Shown piece by piece: positions 18,346 through 28,089 of a stretch of 64,000 bases of DNA (positions are counted from its first letter, which is position 1; the number at the start of each line of letters is the position of its first letter). The notes under the pieces were generated by a model that searched no databases, was not told where the DNA came from, and was given only the letters and a program-made list of their open reading frames with translations. Made by a program: the position numbers and the translations under genes. Source of the stretch: Planctomycetia bacterium. Its GTDB lineage: Bacteria; Planctomycetota; Planctomycetia; Pirellulales; Thermoguttaceae. Where the stretch lies: positions 62,001-126,000 of the forward strand of contig JAUNSJ010000002.1 of assembly GCA_030539295.1 (NCBI GenBank), written 5' to 3'.

Positions 18346-19428
18346 TCACGACCGAGCGTCGACTTCGCCTCGGGTTGTGTATTGTTTCTTGACGTCGATC
18401 CAAAGGGGTACTGACCCGTCCCGCAGAGGAAAGCCAAGCTCTTTACCCCGGGGCGACAAGAGATTGATCAGCGGCTCGCCGGATTTATAGCGACGGACAT
18501 TTTCGCAGAAGATATCGCAAATATCCTCAAAACGCCAGCGAATTTGCCCCGCGACGTGAGGTGTTATGAGCACGTTCGGCAAAGTCCAGAGCGGATGGTC
18601 CTTGGGCAGCGGTTCCGGCGAGGTTACGTCCATAATCGCGCCGGCCAGGTCCTGCTCCTTGAGTGCCTGGACAAGGGCCTCGGTCTCTACCAACGGTCCA
18701 CGTGCCATATTGGCAAAAAGAGCGGTTCGCTTCATAAGTCGGAACTTCTCCGCGGTAAACAGGCCACGCGTCGTACTGTTAAGCGGCAGACAGAGAATGA
18801 CCACATCCGCTTGCGTGAGCAGGTCATCGAGTCGGTCGGCCGCCCACAGTTCCGCGACTTCCGCCGGCTTGTCTTGTGGGAACAGGTCCGTCGCGATAAT
18901 TCGCCTGGCAAACGGTGCAACCACCTGCGCCATGCGACGCCCAACGCCACCAAGTCCGACAATACCCACCGTCTTCCCGGTCAGGTCGTCGGTCGGTTTC
19001 CGCTTAAACGCGTGGTAATCCGGATTATCCGACGCGAAATACTGGTCGCTGATGAACGCCTGAAGATTACGATGCCAGGCGAGAATCAGGGCTAGGCCAT
19101 GTTCCGAAACCTGGTCCGAAAGCACGCCTGCCGCAGTCGTTACAGTTATTTCAGATGCTATGACCGATGGCACCAGGCACCAGTCCATCCCGGCTGCCGA
19201 CGATTGTATCCATTTTAACCGTCCCTGCGCGACAATACCATCCCAATCGACAGGAACCTTCGCGTGGCCGCAGAAATAGTCGGCCTCCCACAATGCCTTG
19301 GCTATGCCCTTTTGGTCCGTATTGATGATATGGACTTCCGGCCAACAGCGGGCGATGCGGTCAATGAGAACCTGTTCAACAGGTGCCGAACGAAAACAGA
19401 CAACCAGATTTTTTTTGCTTTGTGTCAT
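18346..19428 (-). CDS. D-isomer-specific 2-hydroxyacid dehydrogenase
   Basis: A 360-residue cytoplasmic NAD(P)-dependent enzyme, read leftwards and convergent with purN. It has the Rossmann motif GIVGLGGVGRRM, the catalytic-region motifs MARGPLVETEAL (Arg), DVTSPEPLPKDHPLW (Glu) and ITPHVAGQ (His), with a C-terminal extension of about 35 residues. It is closer to the hydroxypyruvate/glyoxylate reductase-like branch than to the LdhA at 439-1431, but the substrate is uncertain. There is no clear ribosome site before ATG 19428. uxaC is divergent, which could point to sugar-acid metabolism. Confidence 0.85.
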   Translation of the reverse strand: MTQSKKNLVVCFRSAPVEQVLIDRIARCWPEVHIINTDQKGIAKALWEADYFCGHAKVPVDWDGIVAQGRLKWIQSSAAGMDWCLVPSVIASEITVTTAAGVLSDQVSEHGLALILAWHRNLQAFISDQYFASDNPDYHAFKRKPTDDLTGKTVGIVGLGGVGRRMAQVVAPFARRIIATDLFPQDKPAEVAELWAADRLDDLLTQADVVILCLPLNSTTRGLFTAEKFRLMKRTALFANMARGPLVETEALVQALKEQDLAGAIMDVTSPEPLPKDHPLWTLPNVLITPHVAGQIRWRFEDICDIFCENVRRYKSGEPLINLLSPRGKELGFPLRDGSVPLWIDVKKQYTTRGEVDARS

Positions 19429-19490
19429 TATAAATAGGCGTTTGCGGTAATAATGTGGCCAAAACTTGAAAAAACCCGCCTGCGGGGGTG

Positions 19491-19519
19491 TTCAACGAAT
19501 GGCCTGTTTGTGGTATACT
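19491..19519 (+). promoter_or_regulatory. possible promoter for uxaC
   Basis: TTCAAC, 17 nt, TATACT. The -10 box is good and the -35 box weak. It lies about 120 nt before the chosen uxaC start. Confidence 0.38.
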
Positions 19520-19640
19520 TGGACTATGTGTCGTACGCGACCGTTTGACCGCGGCAGGCACACTAACAGAAGTATACTCATTTTTGGACGACCGCAAAGG
19601 GCAGGTTATTCAAAAGTGTCAGGAATTGGGAACCAGAGAC

Positions 19641-21080
19641 ATGGGAACGTTAATAAACGACCGGTTTTTGCTGGAGTGCGACCAGGCGGTCCGGCTCTAC
19701 GAGGAATACGCGAAACCGCAACCGATTTTGGACTATCACTGCCACCTGTCGCCGGCCGAAATTGCGGAAAACCACCGGTTTGCGGATATGACTGAGGTCT
19801 GGCTCGGCGGCGACCACTATAAATGGCGCGCTATGCGTGCCGCTGGTGTGCCCGAAGAATATATTACCGGTTCCGCCTCACCACGCGAGAAATTTCAAAA
19901 ATGGGCCGAAGTCTTCCCCTTAACCGTACGTCATCCCTTATTCCACTGGACGCTCTTGGAATTAGCGCGTTTTTTTGGAATATCTGACCGATATCTTAAT
20001 AGTGAAACAGCCGAAGATATTTGGAATGAATGCAACGGACTCCTGGCGACCCCGGAGTTTTCGGCCCGGGCGCTTATGACCCGGATGAACGTTAAAGGGG
20101 TCTGTACCACGGACGACCCGCTCGACTCCCTGGAGCACCACAAACGTCTGCGGGAAGAGAACAGGGCAGGGGAGTTCTCCGTAAAAGTCCTTCCGACGTT
20201 CCGGCCGGACAAGGCCCTGCCGCTCGGCGCGTCGGGAGAAGAAGGGGCGGTTCGTTTCAGTCGCTATGTACAGGCTCTGTCAGAACTTGACGGGAGCAAT
20301 CTGACCACATTTTCCGAGTATCGGGCGGCCCTGTTACGGCGTCATCAATATTTCCATGAGCAGGGCTGCCGGCTGTCGGACCACGGATTTGAACTGTTTG
20401 AGTATGCGGAGGCTGGTACGGAACAGGGACTGGAATCGGCTTATCGTCAGTTACGTTCCGGGCGTCCGGTGGACCGCGCCGTCTGCCTGGCCATGTCCTC
20501 CTGTTTACTAAAAGATGTGGCCATGGCCGACGCCGAACGCGGTTGGGTTATGCAGTTACACATTGGTGCGATAAGGAACACGTCGACGCGAATTCTTTCG
20601 GCCTTGGGCGCGGATTCCGGCTGCGACTCCATTGTGGACGGGTCCTACGCCAAGCCCCTGGCCCGTTTCCTCGACGCACTCGATCAGTGCGATAAGCTTC
20701 CGAAGACCATCGTGTACAATTTGAATCCGGCCTCAAGCGACATGCTTGCGGCCATGGTCGCCAACTTTAACGGCCATGGAATTCGCGGTAAGATGCAATA
20801 TGGAAGTGGCTGGTGGTTCCTCGACCAGCTCGATGGCATGCGACGGCAGTTAGAGACGGCTTCGACGATGAATCTGCTGCCTCTGTTTGTCGGCATGTTG
20901 ACCGACAGCCGTTCATTTTTATCCTATACGCGTCATGAATACTTCCGGAGAATTTTATGCAATCTGCTCGGAAGTGAAATGAAACGTGGTTTGATTCCGG
21001 ATGATTTCGACTGGATAGGAAAATTTGTGTCCGATCTATCGTATGGGAATGCCAGACGATATTTCGATTTTGGTTTGTAA
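19641..21080 (+). CDS. uxaC: glucuronate (uronate) isomerase
   Basis: The frame is open from 19488, but the family begins at MGTLINDRFLLECD, so ATG 19641 is chosen; its ribosome site is weak. The 479 residues align by eye with UxaC throughout: PILDYHCHLSPAEIAEN (metal-binding HCH), LGGDHYKWRAMRAAGV, NPLFHW-like HPLFHWTLLEL, TTDDPLDSLEHH, MQLHIGAIRN and YGSGWWFLDQ. UxaC interconverts D-glucuronate and D-fructuronate, or D-galacturonate and D-tagaturonate, the entry step of hexuronate catabolism. KDPG aldolase at 53655 would serve the end of that route; the middle enzymes are not in this window. Confidence 0.93.
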   Translation: MGTLINDRFLLECDQAVRLYEEYAKPQPILDYHCHLSPAEIAENHRFADMTEVWLGGDHYKWRAMRAAGVPEEYITGSASPREKFQKWAEVFPLTVRHPLFHWTLLELARFFGISDRYLNSETAEDIWNECNGLLATPEFSARALMTRMNVKGVCTTDDPLDSLEHHKRLREENRAGEFSVKVLPTFRPDKALPLGASGEEGAVRFSRYVQALSELDGSNLTTFSEYRAALLRRHQYFHEQGCRLSDHGFELFEYAEAGTEQGLESAYRQLRSGRPVDRAVCLAMSSCLLKDVAMADAERGWVMQLHIGAIRNTSTRILSALGADSGCDSIVDGSYAKPLARFLDALDQCDKLPKTIVYNLNPASSDMLAAMVANFNGHGIRGKMQYGSGWWFLDQLDGMRRQLETASTMNLLPLFVGMLTDSRSFLSYTRHEYFRRILCNLLGSEMKRGLIPDDFDWIGKFVSDLSYGNARRYFDFGL

Positions 21081-21205
21081 GGCTGACCGGTTGCACTCGC
21101 GATTTTCCACGATGTGTTCTCAAAACAGATCTGGTACAAAGTTATCAGAAGAGGACTCGTGAGAACGGGAGAGCCGGCAGTATAAAAGACAAAGGAGTAG
21201 AGCTC

Positions 21206-22612
21206 ATGTTGAAACGCAGTGTACGCTGGTGTTTGGTTCTGTGTGCTTTCGTGGCTTGTGCCGCGAATTTCGCAGCCGCGGAGGAAGTCAAAGATGCTTG
21301 TGCGACGACCGTTGCTGATGGGAGTCGTCTTGGCGACGATTGGTGGGGAAAACGATACAACCAGCAGAAAGAGCAAATGGAGCAGGGTAATGTCGACCTG
21401 ATTATGATTGGCGACTCCATAACCGATTTCTGGGCTACTGCCGGACGCGATATTTGGAAAAAATATTACGGTAACCGAAACGCGCTGAATTTCGGAATTA
21501 GTGGCGACAAGACACAGCATGTAATCTGGCGACTGGAAAACTCCCCGTTGGACAAGATTTCGCCGAAACTGGCCGTCATTATGATTGGTACGAACAACGT
21601 CGGTCGCAACGACTATACGCCGGAAGACACGGTCCTTGGTATCCAGACGATTGTCAACAAGGTCCAACAGGCATGGCCTGAAACGAAGGTTCTCTTGCTC
21701 GAGGTTTTTCCGCGTGCCAATAAAGCCACGGATTCACAGCGGCTGTCGGTTAATAAGATAAACGAAGGACTGCGAACCATTTACGCCGATGGTAAAGTCG
21801 ATCGCGTTACGCTCTTTTCTCTGGCCGACAAATTCCTGACCGAAGATGGAACCCTGCCGCCGGAAGTCATGCCGGACTTTTTGCACCCGAATGCCGAGGG
21901 CTATATCCGCTGGGCCGAAGCGATTGCCCCGTTTGTCGATGAGGCTCTTAATGCCAAGGCTTGTGTTGCGACCACTCCGGCCGACAAACTCAACGAGCAA
22001 TGGTGGAAAGACCGATACGAGCAGGAGAAAGCCCGTATGGAACAGGGCAATGTCGACCTGATTATGATTGGTGACTCCATTACGCACAACTGGGAAAATC
22101 CGGGGAAAGATACCTGGCAAAAGTATTATGCCAATCGGAATGCCATGAATTTCGGTATTGGCGGCGATCGGACGGAGCATGTACTCTGGCGATTGGACAA
22201 CTGCCCGCTGGACAAGATTTCCCCGAAGACGGCGGTCATTATGATCGGGACGAACAACGTTGGCCACGGTACCAGTTCTCCGGAAGATACCGTCCTTGGC
22301 ATTGAAGCGATTGTCAATCGCGTAAAGACGGCCTGGCCCAATGCGAAGATACTCCTGCTGGAAGTTTTTCCGCGTGGCGGAACCGCGGACGATGGAATGA
22401 GAGTCGCCGTTAACAAGATAAACGAAGGACTGCGCCCGATTTACGCCGATGGTAAAGTCGCCAATGTGACTCTGTATTCACTGACCGAATTTTTCCTGGA
22501 TGACCAGGGAATTCTTCCGGCGGCCATTATGCCGGACGGGCTTCATCCGAGTCCGGCTGGTCACGAGATTTGGGCGGAAAAGATTGAGCCATTTATTCAA
22601 CAGGCCCTGTAA
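21206..22612 (+). CDS. exported tandem SGNH/GDSL hydrolase (two complete domains)
   Basis: A 468-residue protein with AAAGGAG before the ATG and a signal peptide ending near AAAEE. Two full SGNH domains of the PAF-acetylhydrolase-like type follow (about residues 46-248 and 266-468). Each keeps the catalytic set: Ser in GDSIT (71 and 291), Asn in GTNNVG, and Asp/His in DFLHP or DGLHP. Such enzymes are esterases acting on acetylated glycans or lipids; here export beside uxaC suggests carbohydrate deacetylation, an inference. The domains are related at the DNA level with a constant 660-nt offset and no net indel, so this is a fairly recent internal duplication. Confidence 0.88.
   Translation: MLKRSVRWCLVLCAFVACAANFAAAEEVKDACATTVADGSRLGDDWWGKRYNQQKEQMEQGNVDLIMIGDSITDFWATAGRDIWKKYYGNRNALNFGISGDKTQHVIWRLENSPLDKISPKLAVIMIGTNNVGRNDYTPEDTVLGIQTIVNKVQQAWPETKVLLLEVFPRANKATDSQRLSVNKINEGLRTIYADGKVDRVTLFSLADKFLTEDGTLPPEVMPDFLHPNAEGYIRWAEAIAPFVDEALNAKACVATTPADKLNEQWWKDRYEQEKARMEQGNVDLIMIGDSITHNWENPGKDTWQKYYANRNAMNFGIGGDRTEHVLWRLDNCPLDKISPKTAVIMIGTNNVGHGTSSPEDTVLGIEAIVNRVKTAWPNAKILLLEVFPRGGTADDGMRVAVNKINEGLRPIYADGKVANVTLYSLTEFFLDDQGILPAAIMPDGLHPSPAGHEIWAEKIEPFIQQAL
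21341..21949 (+). repeat. internal duplication unit 1 of the SGNH gene
   Basis: Unit 1 matches unit 2 (22001-22609) at a fixed offset of 660 nt, with roughly three quarters of bases identical by eye; the best-conserved part surrounds the GDSIT motif (21378-21420). Confidence 0.8.
22001..22609 (+). repeat. internal duplication unit 2 of the SGNH gene
   Basis: Second copy of the unit at 21341-21949. Both units keep their catalytic codons. Confidence 0.8.
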
Positions 22613-22654
22613 GACTACTCAGCGTGAGCTGTAAGAAGCGGAACGAAAAAATTC

Positions 22655-23617
22655 ATGAAAAAAGAATTTCTACAACAGAAGTGGGACGCGATAATCGAGA
22701 AATCGTTGTGTGACCTCATGCGACTGGCAATGCGTGAGGATTCCGACGGTTTTCTCGATATAACGAGTCTTTCTTTGATTCCGGAAGAAGCGAAATGCCG
22801 GGCCGCTATTGTCGCCAGAAGTGGCGGCGTTCTGGCCGGGGCTGCCGGGCTGCCGGCCTTTACGCGTCTGTTTAATCAGGAGCGAGAGGAATGTTGGGTT
22901 GACGGCAGGGTCCGATGGGAACCTGTCCTGAAAGATGGCGCGGTGCTGGCCCCCGGGACCGTCGTGGGCCATGTCTCCGGCAGCGCGCAGGCCGTTCTCT
23001 GTTGGGAACGGCTGGCCCTGAATCTTTTGGGCCACCTTTCCGGAATCGCAACCTCCACGAAAGCTTGTGTCGATGCCATTTGTGGCACGAACGCGCGAAT
23101 CTATGATACGCGTAAGACGACCCTCGCTTGGCGGCGACTGGAAAAATATGCCGTTCGCTGCGGGGGTGGCCACAATCATCGTATGGGCTTGTACGACCAT
23201 GTCCTGATAAAAGACAATCATCTGGCGCACGGCGCGACGACCGGAATAACGCCGGGCCAGGCCGTACGCGACTGTCGCGACTACATTAAATCGACAGAGG
23301 ACGGAGAACAGGTTCTCAAGAATTTGATTATTGAAGTGGAAGTCGATACCCTTGACCAGTTGCGCGACGTCCTGACGCAACATCCGGATATTGTTTTACT
23401 CGATAACATGTCGTGCGAGACCATGCGAAACGCGGTTACCCTGCGGAACGAGCTTTCGCCGGAGACGGAGCTGGAAGCCTCTGGCGGGATAACCTTGCAA
23501 ACGCTGCGCGCGGTCGCGGAATCCGGTGTGGAACGAATCAGTTTAGGGGCCTTGACTCATTCGGCGAAAAATCTTGACCTTGGCCTGGATTATGAAATGG
23601 AACGAAAAGAATCATGA
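22655..23617 (+). CDS. nadC: nicotinate-nucleotide pyrophosphorylase (carboxylating)
   Basis: The 320-residue protein is quinolinate phosphoribosyltransferase, which makes nicotinate mononucleotide from quinolinate and PRPP in NAD synthesis. Diagnostic stretches are [11 protein letters not shown] near the N-terminus, [56 protein letters not shown] and [23 protein letters not shown]. The domain order is the usual N-terminal alpha/beta sandwich and C-terminal barrel. Its stop overlaps the metG start by 4 nt (ATGA), so the two are translationally coupled. nadA and nadB are not in this window. Confidence 0.93.
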   Translation: MKKEFLQQKWDAIIEKSLCDLMRLAMREDSDGFLDITSLSLIPEEAKCRAAIVARSGGVLAGAAGLPAFTRLFNQEREECWVDGRVRWEPVLKDGAVLAPGTVVGHVSGSAQAVLCWERLALNLLGHLSGIATSTKACVDAICGTNARIYDTRKTTLAWRRLEKYAVRCGGGHNHRMGLYDHVLIKDNHLAHGATTGITPGQAVRDCRDYIKSTEDGEQVLKNLIIEVEVDTLDQLRDVLTQHPDIVLLDNMSCETMRNAVTLRNELSPETELEASGGITLQTLRAVAESGVERISLGALTHSAKNLDLGLDYEMERKES

Positions 23618-25704
23618 CGAAAGAGCGAAAAATTTTGGTTACCAGTGCCTTGCCGTACGCCAACGGTGAGATCCATATTGGTCATTTGGTGGAATATATC
23701 CAGACCGACGTCTGGGTCCGGTTCCAGAAGATGCGGGGCAATCGGTGTGTCTATGTCTGTGCCGACGATACGCACGGAACTGCCATTATGATTGCCGCGA
23801 AGAAGGAAGGTATTTCCCCGGAAGATTACGTGGCCCGCACGGCCGTCTCGCACCAGAAGGATTTCGCCGAGTTCGGCATACAATTCGACAACTACGGGAG
23901 TACGAATTCGGCGGAAACGCGGCGATTTTGTGACGAAATATGGCACGCCGCTCTTAAGGCCGACCTCGTTTGCGAGCGGGAAATTGAGCAATTGTACGAC
24001 CCGGTCGCGGAAACCTTTTTGGCCGACCGCTTCGTTCGCGGAACGTGTCCCACCTGTGGCCGCAAGGATCAATATGGCGACAACTGCGAGTGCGGTGCTA
24101 CGTATTCGCCGACCGACCTGATCGACCCGGTCAGTACGCTTTCCGGGGCCAAGCCGGAATTGCGAAAGTCCCGCCATCTCTTTATTGAGCTGGAAAAACT
24201 TCATTCCTTTCTCAATACGTGGGTTGCGGAATCCGGAGCACTTCAGGAAGAGATTGTCAACTACCTTAAGGGCCAATTCCTGTCCGAGGCCCTGTTCCCG
24301 TGGGATATTTCACGCCCTGCCCCCTATTTCGGCTTTGAAATACCCGACTCCCCTGGCAACTACTGGTACGTCTGGTTCGATGCGCCCATCGGGTACATGG
24401 GGTCCATGCAGCAGTGGTGTGATAAGCACGGCGAAAATTTCGACCAGTGGTGGCGTAATCCGGAGACGGAAATTCATCATTTTATCGGTAAGGATATCTG
24501 CTATTTCCACACCCTGTTCTGGCCTGCCATGCTGCACACGGCGCACTTTACCATGCCGAAAAAAGTGCATATTCACGGCTTTTTGACCGTCGACGGCGAA
24601 AAGATGTCGAAATCGCGCGGGACATTTATTCTCGCGCGAACCTGGCTGAATCATCTCGACCCGTCTTACCTGCGTTATTTCTTCTCGACCAAGACGTCGT
24701 CCCGCGTTGACGATTTGGACCTGAATCTGGAAGAGATGGAGCTTAAAGTCAATGCTGATTTGGTCGGTAATATCGTTAATATAGCGAGTCGGTCGGCGAA
24801 ATTTGCGAACTTGACCGGCTTAGCGGCCGTCTATCCGGACGACGGCGGTCTCTTTGCCCAGGCGGCAGCCCAAGCGGAGGAAATCGCCGACGCCTACGAA
24901 AAACGCGAATTCGGAAAAGCCATTCGGCTCATTCTCGAATGTGGGTATCGTGCCAATAAATATATCGAAGAATCCGCGCCTTGGGCGAAACGTAAGGAAC
25001 TGGCCGCTCTGGATAAAGACCCGAATGCCGACCCGGCCGAACGCGAACGCGTCTTTCGTGAACTGCGAGATGGGGTTACCGTCAGTCTCAACCTGTTCCG
25101 ACAGATTGTCATCTGGCTCGCGCCTGTGCTTCCCGAACTGGCCGCCAAGACGGAAAAACTCCTCAAGACAACCTTTACCCAATGGGACGACGCACAGCAA
25201 CCACTTCTGGGAACAACCGTTGCCCCGTATGAATATTTAATGACCCGTGTTCCCAAAGAAGGAATTGAAAAAATGATTGAAGAATCCAAAGTCACCATTC
25301 CGGCCGAAAACGTCGACGCGGCGCCCAAGTGGGACGACTCCGCCGAGCCACTTGCCGCCGAACCTCTTGCCGAAACCATCAGTATTGATGACTTCCTCAA
25401 GGTGGACCTCCGTGTCGGACGTATTCTGGAAGCCGAACTTGTCCCTGATGCTCGAAAACTGCTCAAGCTGAAAATCTCACTCGGCGGTGACCAGACGCGT
25501 CAGGTCTTTGCCGGCATCAAAGCCGCGTATCCGGAACCCGAAAAACTCATTGGCCGGCTCGTCGTCTTTGTTGCGAACCTGGCGCCCCGCCAGATGAAAT
25601 TCGGATTGAGTGAAGGTATGGTCGTTGCTTCGGGACCCGGTGGTCCTGAGGTTTTCCTGACCTTTCCGGACGAAGGCTCCAAGCCTGGCTATCGCTTGCA
25701 CTAG
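23614..25704 (+). CDS. metG: methionyl-tRNA synthetase
   Basis: The 696-residue class I synthetase charges tRNA-Met. It has HIGH at residues 21-24 (GEIHIGH), a zinc-binding insertion [21 protein letters not shown] at 330-334 and a C-terminal EMAP/Trbp111-like tRNA-binding domain from about residue 588 ([30 protein letters not shown]). This is the long, dimer-forming type with the appended RNA-binding domain. It overlaps nadC by 4 nt. The pairing with nadC is probably transcriptional convenience. Confidence 0.96.
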   Translation: MTKERKILVTSALPYANGEIHIGHLVEYIQTDVWVRFQKMRGNRCVYVCADDTHGTAIMIAAKKEGISPEDYVARTAVSHQKDFAEFGIQFDNYGSTNSAETRRFCDEIWHAALKADLVCEREIEQLYDPVAETFLADRFVRGTCPTCGRKDQYGDNCECGATYSPTDLIDPVSTLSGAKPELRKSRHLFIELEKLHSFLNTWVAESGALQEEIVNYLKGQFLSEALFPWDISRPAPYFGFEIPDSPGNYWYVWFDAPIGYMGSMQQWCDKHGENFDQWWRNPETEIHHFIGKDICYFHTLFWPAMLHTAHFTMPKKVHIHGFLTVDGEKMSKSRGTFILARTWLNHLDPSYLRYFFSTKTSSRVDDLDLNLEEMELKVNADLVGNIVNIASRSAKFANLTGLAAVYPDDGGLFAQAAAQAEEIADAYEKREFGKAIRLILECGYRANKYIEESAPWAKRKELAALDKDPNADPAERERVFRELRDGVTVSLNLFRQIVIWLAPVLPELAAKTEKLLKTTFTQWDDAQQPLLGTTVAPYEYLMTRVPKEGIEKMIEESKVTIPAENVDAAPKWDDSAEPLAAEPLAETISIDDFLKVDLRVGRILEAELVPDARKLLKLKISLGGDQTRQVFAGIKAAYPEPEKLIGRLVVFVANLAPRQMKFGLSEGMVVASGPGGPEVFLTFPDEGSKPGYRLH

Positions 25705-25767
25705 ACTTAGGTCGAGAAACGAGCCACTTCGAGTGAGCGCGCGTCGCTTGCTATAGAATCTATACGA

Positions 25768-25795
25768 ATAGGGCATGGTGAAAATCATGCCCTAT
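25768..25795. terminator. hairpin after metG, possible terminator
   Basis: Perfect 10-bp stem (ATAGGGCATG and CATGCCCTAT) with an 8-nt loop, 64 nt after the metG stop. No U tract follows, so termination is uncertain. Confidence 0.45.
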
Positions 25796-25891
25796 CGTTA
25801 TCGTGCGAACCGGAAACAATCACGTAAGAAACCGGCAGCGTGTGAGTCACCGACTTGACAACAGGGAGAACAAGAGAGGAGAATTTGGTCA

Positions 25892-26941
25892 ATGAAAGAG
25901 AATGTATTGATAATAGGAAGTGGCCCGGCAGCCTGGACGGCGGCGATCTATGCGGCCCGGGCAGCTTTAAATCCACTCGTCTTCGAAGGCGCCGTTACCG
26001 CGGAAAATCAGGAGGCAGGAACGCTGCCCATGGGGCAACTTTCCCGAACGACCGAAGTTGAAAATTATCCCGGGTTTCCGACAGGGAATAAAATCGGGGC
26101 TTATATCGAAAGTGCTCTGGACAGCGACCGCTATTCCTATCTGCTTCCCAACGAAGGAGATTGCATAACCGGTCCGGAATTAATTGAACTGATGCGTAAG
26201 CAGGCGACGAATTTCGGAACGCGTATTCTTGGCGAAGATATTGTTCACGTAGATTTCTCCGCTCGTCCGCTGCGTGTCACGGATTCTTCGGGCGAGGTGT
26301 ATGAAGGTGCGAGCGTAATCATTGCGACCGGAGCCAGCGCACGCTATTTGGGACTGCCTTCGGAAGAAGCGTATAAGAATCGCGGCGTGAGTGCGTGTGC
26401 CGTTTGCGATGGGGCACTTCCACGATTTCGTAACAAGGCAGTCGCGGTCGTTGGCGGTGGTGACTCCGCCGTGGAAGAGGCGGATTACCTGGCAAAGTTC
26501 GCGGACAAGGTCTACTTAATTCACCGTCGGGACGAACTTCGTGCCAGTAAGACCATGGCGCAGCGCGCGAAGCGACATCCGAAAATTGAAATTTTGTGGA
26601 ATCGCGTTCCGGAAGAGATTCTTGGAAACGACGAAAATGGTGTGACGGGCATCAAGCTCAAGAGTACGGTGGGCGAAGAGCCTCTTACTCTTGAAGTCAC
26701 AGGCGTCTTTCTGGCGATCGGGCACACGCCCAATACAAAATTCTTGAATGGAGCCCTCGAACTGACGGAAAAAGGTTTTATCAAGCGAACGGTTCCTTTT
26801 CGGACGAATACAAGTGTTCCGGGAGTTTTCGTCGCCGGGGATGTGGCCGACGATTATTACAAACAGGCCATTACCGCCGCTGGCAGTGGCTGTATGGCCG
26901 CGCTCGACGCGGAACGTTACCTCGCCGCTCTGGAGGAATAG
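25892..26941 (+). CDS. trxB: thioredoxin reductase
   Basis: A 349-residue FAD- and NADPH-dependent flavoprotein. It shows the FAD motif [20 protein letters not shown], the redox-active pair CAVC at residues 169-172, the NADPH motif [14 protein letters not shown] with HRRDELRAS, and the C-terminal FAD motif [27 protein letters not shown]. Compared with E. coli-type TrxB there is an insertion of about 30 residues after NYPGFP ([15 protein letters not shown] to GDCITGPEL). From memory, planctomycete homologues carry a similar insertion. AGAGGAG lies upstream of the ATG. It reduces thioredoxin in the cytoplasm and could supply the Msr enzyme encoded next. Confidence 0.93.
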   Translation: MKENVLIIGSGPAAWTAAIYAARAALNPLVFEGAVTAENQEAGTLPMGQLSRTTEVENYPGFPTGNKIGAYIESALDSDRYSYLLPNEGDCITGPELIELMRKQATNFGTRILGEDIVHVDFSARPLRVTDSSGEVYEGASVIIATGASARYLGLPSEEAYKNRGVSACAVCDGALPRFRNKAVAVVGGGDSAVEEADYLAKFADKVYLIHRRDELRASKTMAQRAKRHPKIEILWNRVPEEILGNDENGVTGIKLKSTVGEEPLTLEVTGVFLAIGHTPNTKFLNGALELTEKGFIKRTVPFRTNTSVPGVFVAGDVADDYYKQAITAAGSGCMAALDAERYLAALEE

Positions 26942-26971
26942 TCCCCGGTTAATTTACAGAAAGGTCCTGTA

Positions 26972-27982
26972 ATGAGTCACGACGCGTCGAAAGCACAAGT
27001 TTCGGGTTGCCGGCACGCAGCCCGCAGCGAGCGAACGAAATATAACCGCCCTCGCTCTACTTTTTTGCGGGCCGTCTGTCTTCTCTTTTTAATCATGCTC
27101 ACGAAAGGATTTTCCATGACTGTCTGGGCCGACTCCCCTTATGGGGCCTTATCCGAACTGGAAAAATATGTCCTCCTCGAAAAAGGCACGGAACGAGCTT
27201 TTACGGGGAAATATACCGACGAAGCCGGCGCCGGCGTTTATGCCTGTCGCAATTGTGGGGCTCCCCTCTATCGTTCTGACGATAAATTTCGTTCTTCCTG
27301 CGGCTGGCCTGCTTTCGACGACGCTATTGGCGGCGCTGTTGTTCGCACGCCCGACGACGATGGAGTCCGTACAGAGATCACCTGTCATGCCTGTGCCGGA
27401 CATTTGGGGCACGTTTTCCAAGGGGAGCAAGCGACGGAAAAAGATACCCGCTACTGCGTGAATTCCGCCTCGCTCGTCTTTGAACCGCAGCGGCAGGGGC
27501 GACTTGCACGCGCCGTCTTTGCCGGCGGATGCTTCTGGGGCGTTGAGGAACTCATGCGAACGCTGCCAGGCGTCTTGACCGTTACCAGTGGTTATACAGG
27601 CGGCCGCACCTCGTTTCCCACTTACGAACAGGTCTGCCAGGGACGCACCGGACACGCGGAAGCGGTCGAAATCGTCTACGATACAACGAAGACGGATTAT
27701 GAAACGTTATGCAAATTTTTTCTCGAAATTCACGATCCGACGCAAAAGAACCGGCAAGGGCCTGATGTTGGTATTCAATATCGCAGTGCCATCTTTTATC
27801 TTGACGACCAGCAAAAGGAGACTGCGAAACATCTCCTGAAGATACTCCGCGACAAGGGGCTGGACGTTCAAACCCAGGTTGAACCCTTTAAACGTTTCTG
27901 GCAGGCGGAAGATTATCATCAGGACTATTATCAGTACAAGGGAACCGCTCCTTATTGCCATCGATATCAGAAACGATTTTAG
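26972..27982 (+). CDS. msrAB: peptide methionine sulfoxide reductase MsrB-MsrA fusion, probably exported
   Basis: A 336-residue fusion in the order MsrB then MsrA. The MsrB part has zinc-binding CRNC and CHAC pairs, GHLGHVF and catalytic Cys162 in RYCVNSASL. The MsrA part has catalytic Cys187 in GGCFWGVEE and ends EDYHQDYYQYKG. Together they repair R and S forms of methionine sulfoxide. ATG 26972 gives a long basic N-region and hydrophobic segment (FLRAVCLLFLIMLTKGF), consistent with export. A second in-frame ATG at 27116, preceded by GAAAGGAT, would give a cytoplasmic form without the signal. The gene lies 30 nt after trxB, matching a redox-repair operon. Confidence 0.92.
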   Translation: MSHDASKAQVSGCRHAARSERTKYNRPRSTFLRAVCLLFLIMLTKGFSMTVWADSPYGALSELEKYVLLEKGTERAFTGKYTDEAGAGVYACRNCGAPLYRSDDKFRSSCGWPAFDDAIGGAVVRTPDDDGVRTEITCHACAGHLGHVFQGEQATEKDTRYCVNSASLVFEPQRQGRLARAVFAGGCFWGVEELMRTLPGVLTVTSGYTGGRTSFPTYEQVCQGRTGHAEAVEIVYDTTKTDYETLCKFFLEIHDPTQKNRQGPDVGIQYRSAIFYLDDQQKETAKHLLKILRDKGLDVQTQVEPFKRFWQAEDYHQDYYQYKGTAPYCHRYQKRF

Positions 27983-28025
27983 AAAAAATTGTGTAATAAG
28001 TTGAAAAGAAACGATTCAATAACCA

Positions 28026-28055
28026 CAAGGGCGTCGTGTCAAAACAACGCCCTTG
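28026..28055. terminator. bidirectional terminator between convergent genes
   Basis: Perfect 9-bp stem CAAGGGCGT/ACGCCCTTG with a 12-nt loop, midway between msrAB (plus) and the HEAT-repeat gene (minus). The U tract is poor. Confidence 0.5.
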
Positions 28056-28089
28056 CGCGTTACGAGTCTTTTCAGGAGACAACTTTGTG

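Noticed and set aside
18346-19428. Possible serA (phosphoglycerate dehydrogenase) assignment.
   Set aside because: No ACT or regulatory C-terminal domain and serA-specific motifs are missing, so only the family name is given.
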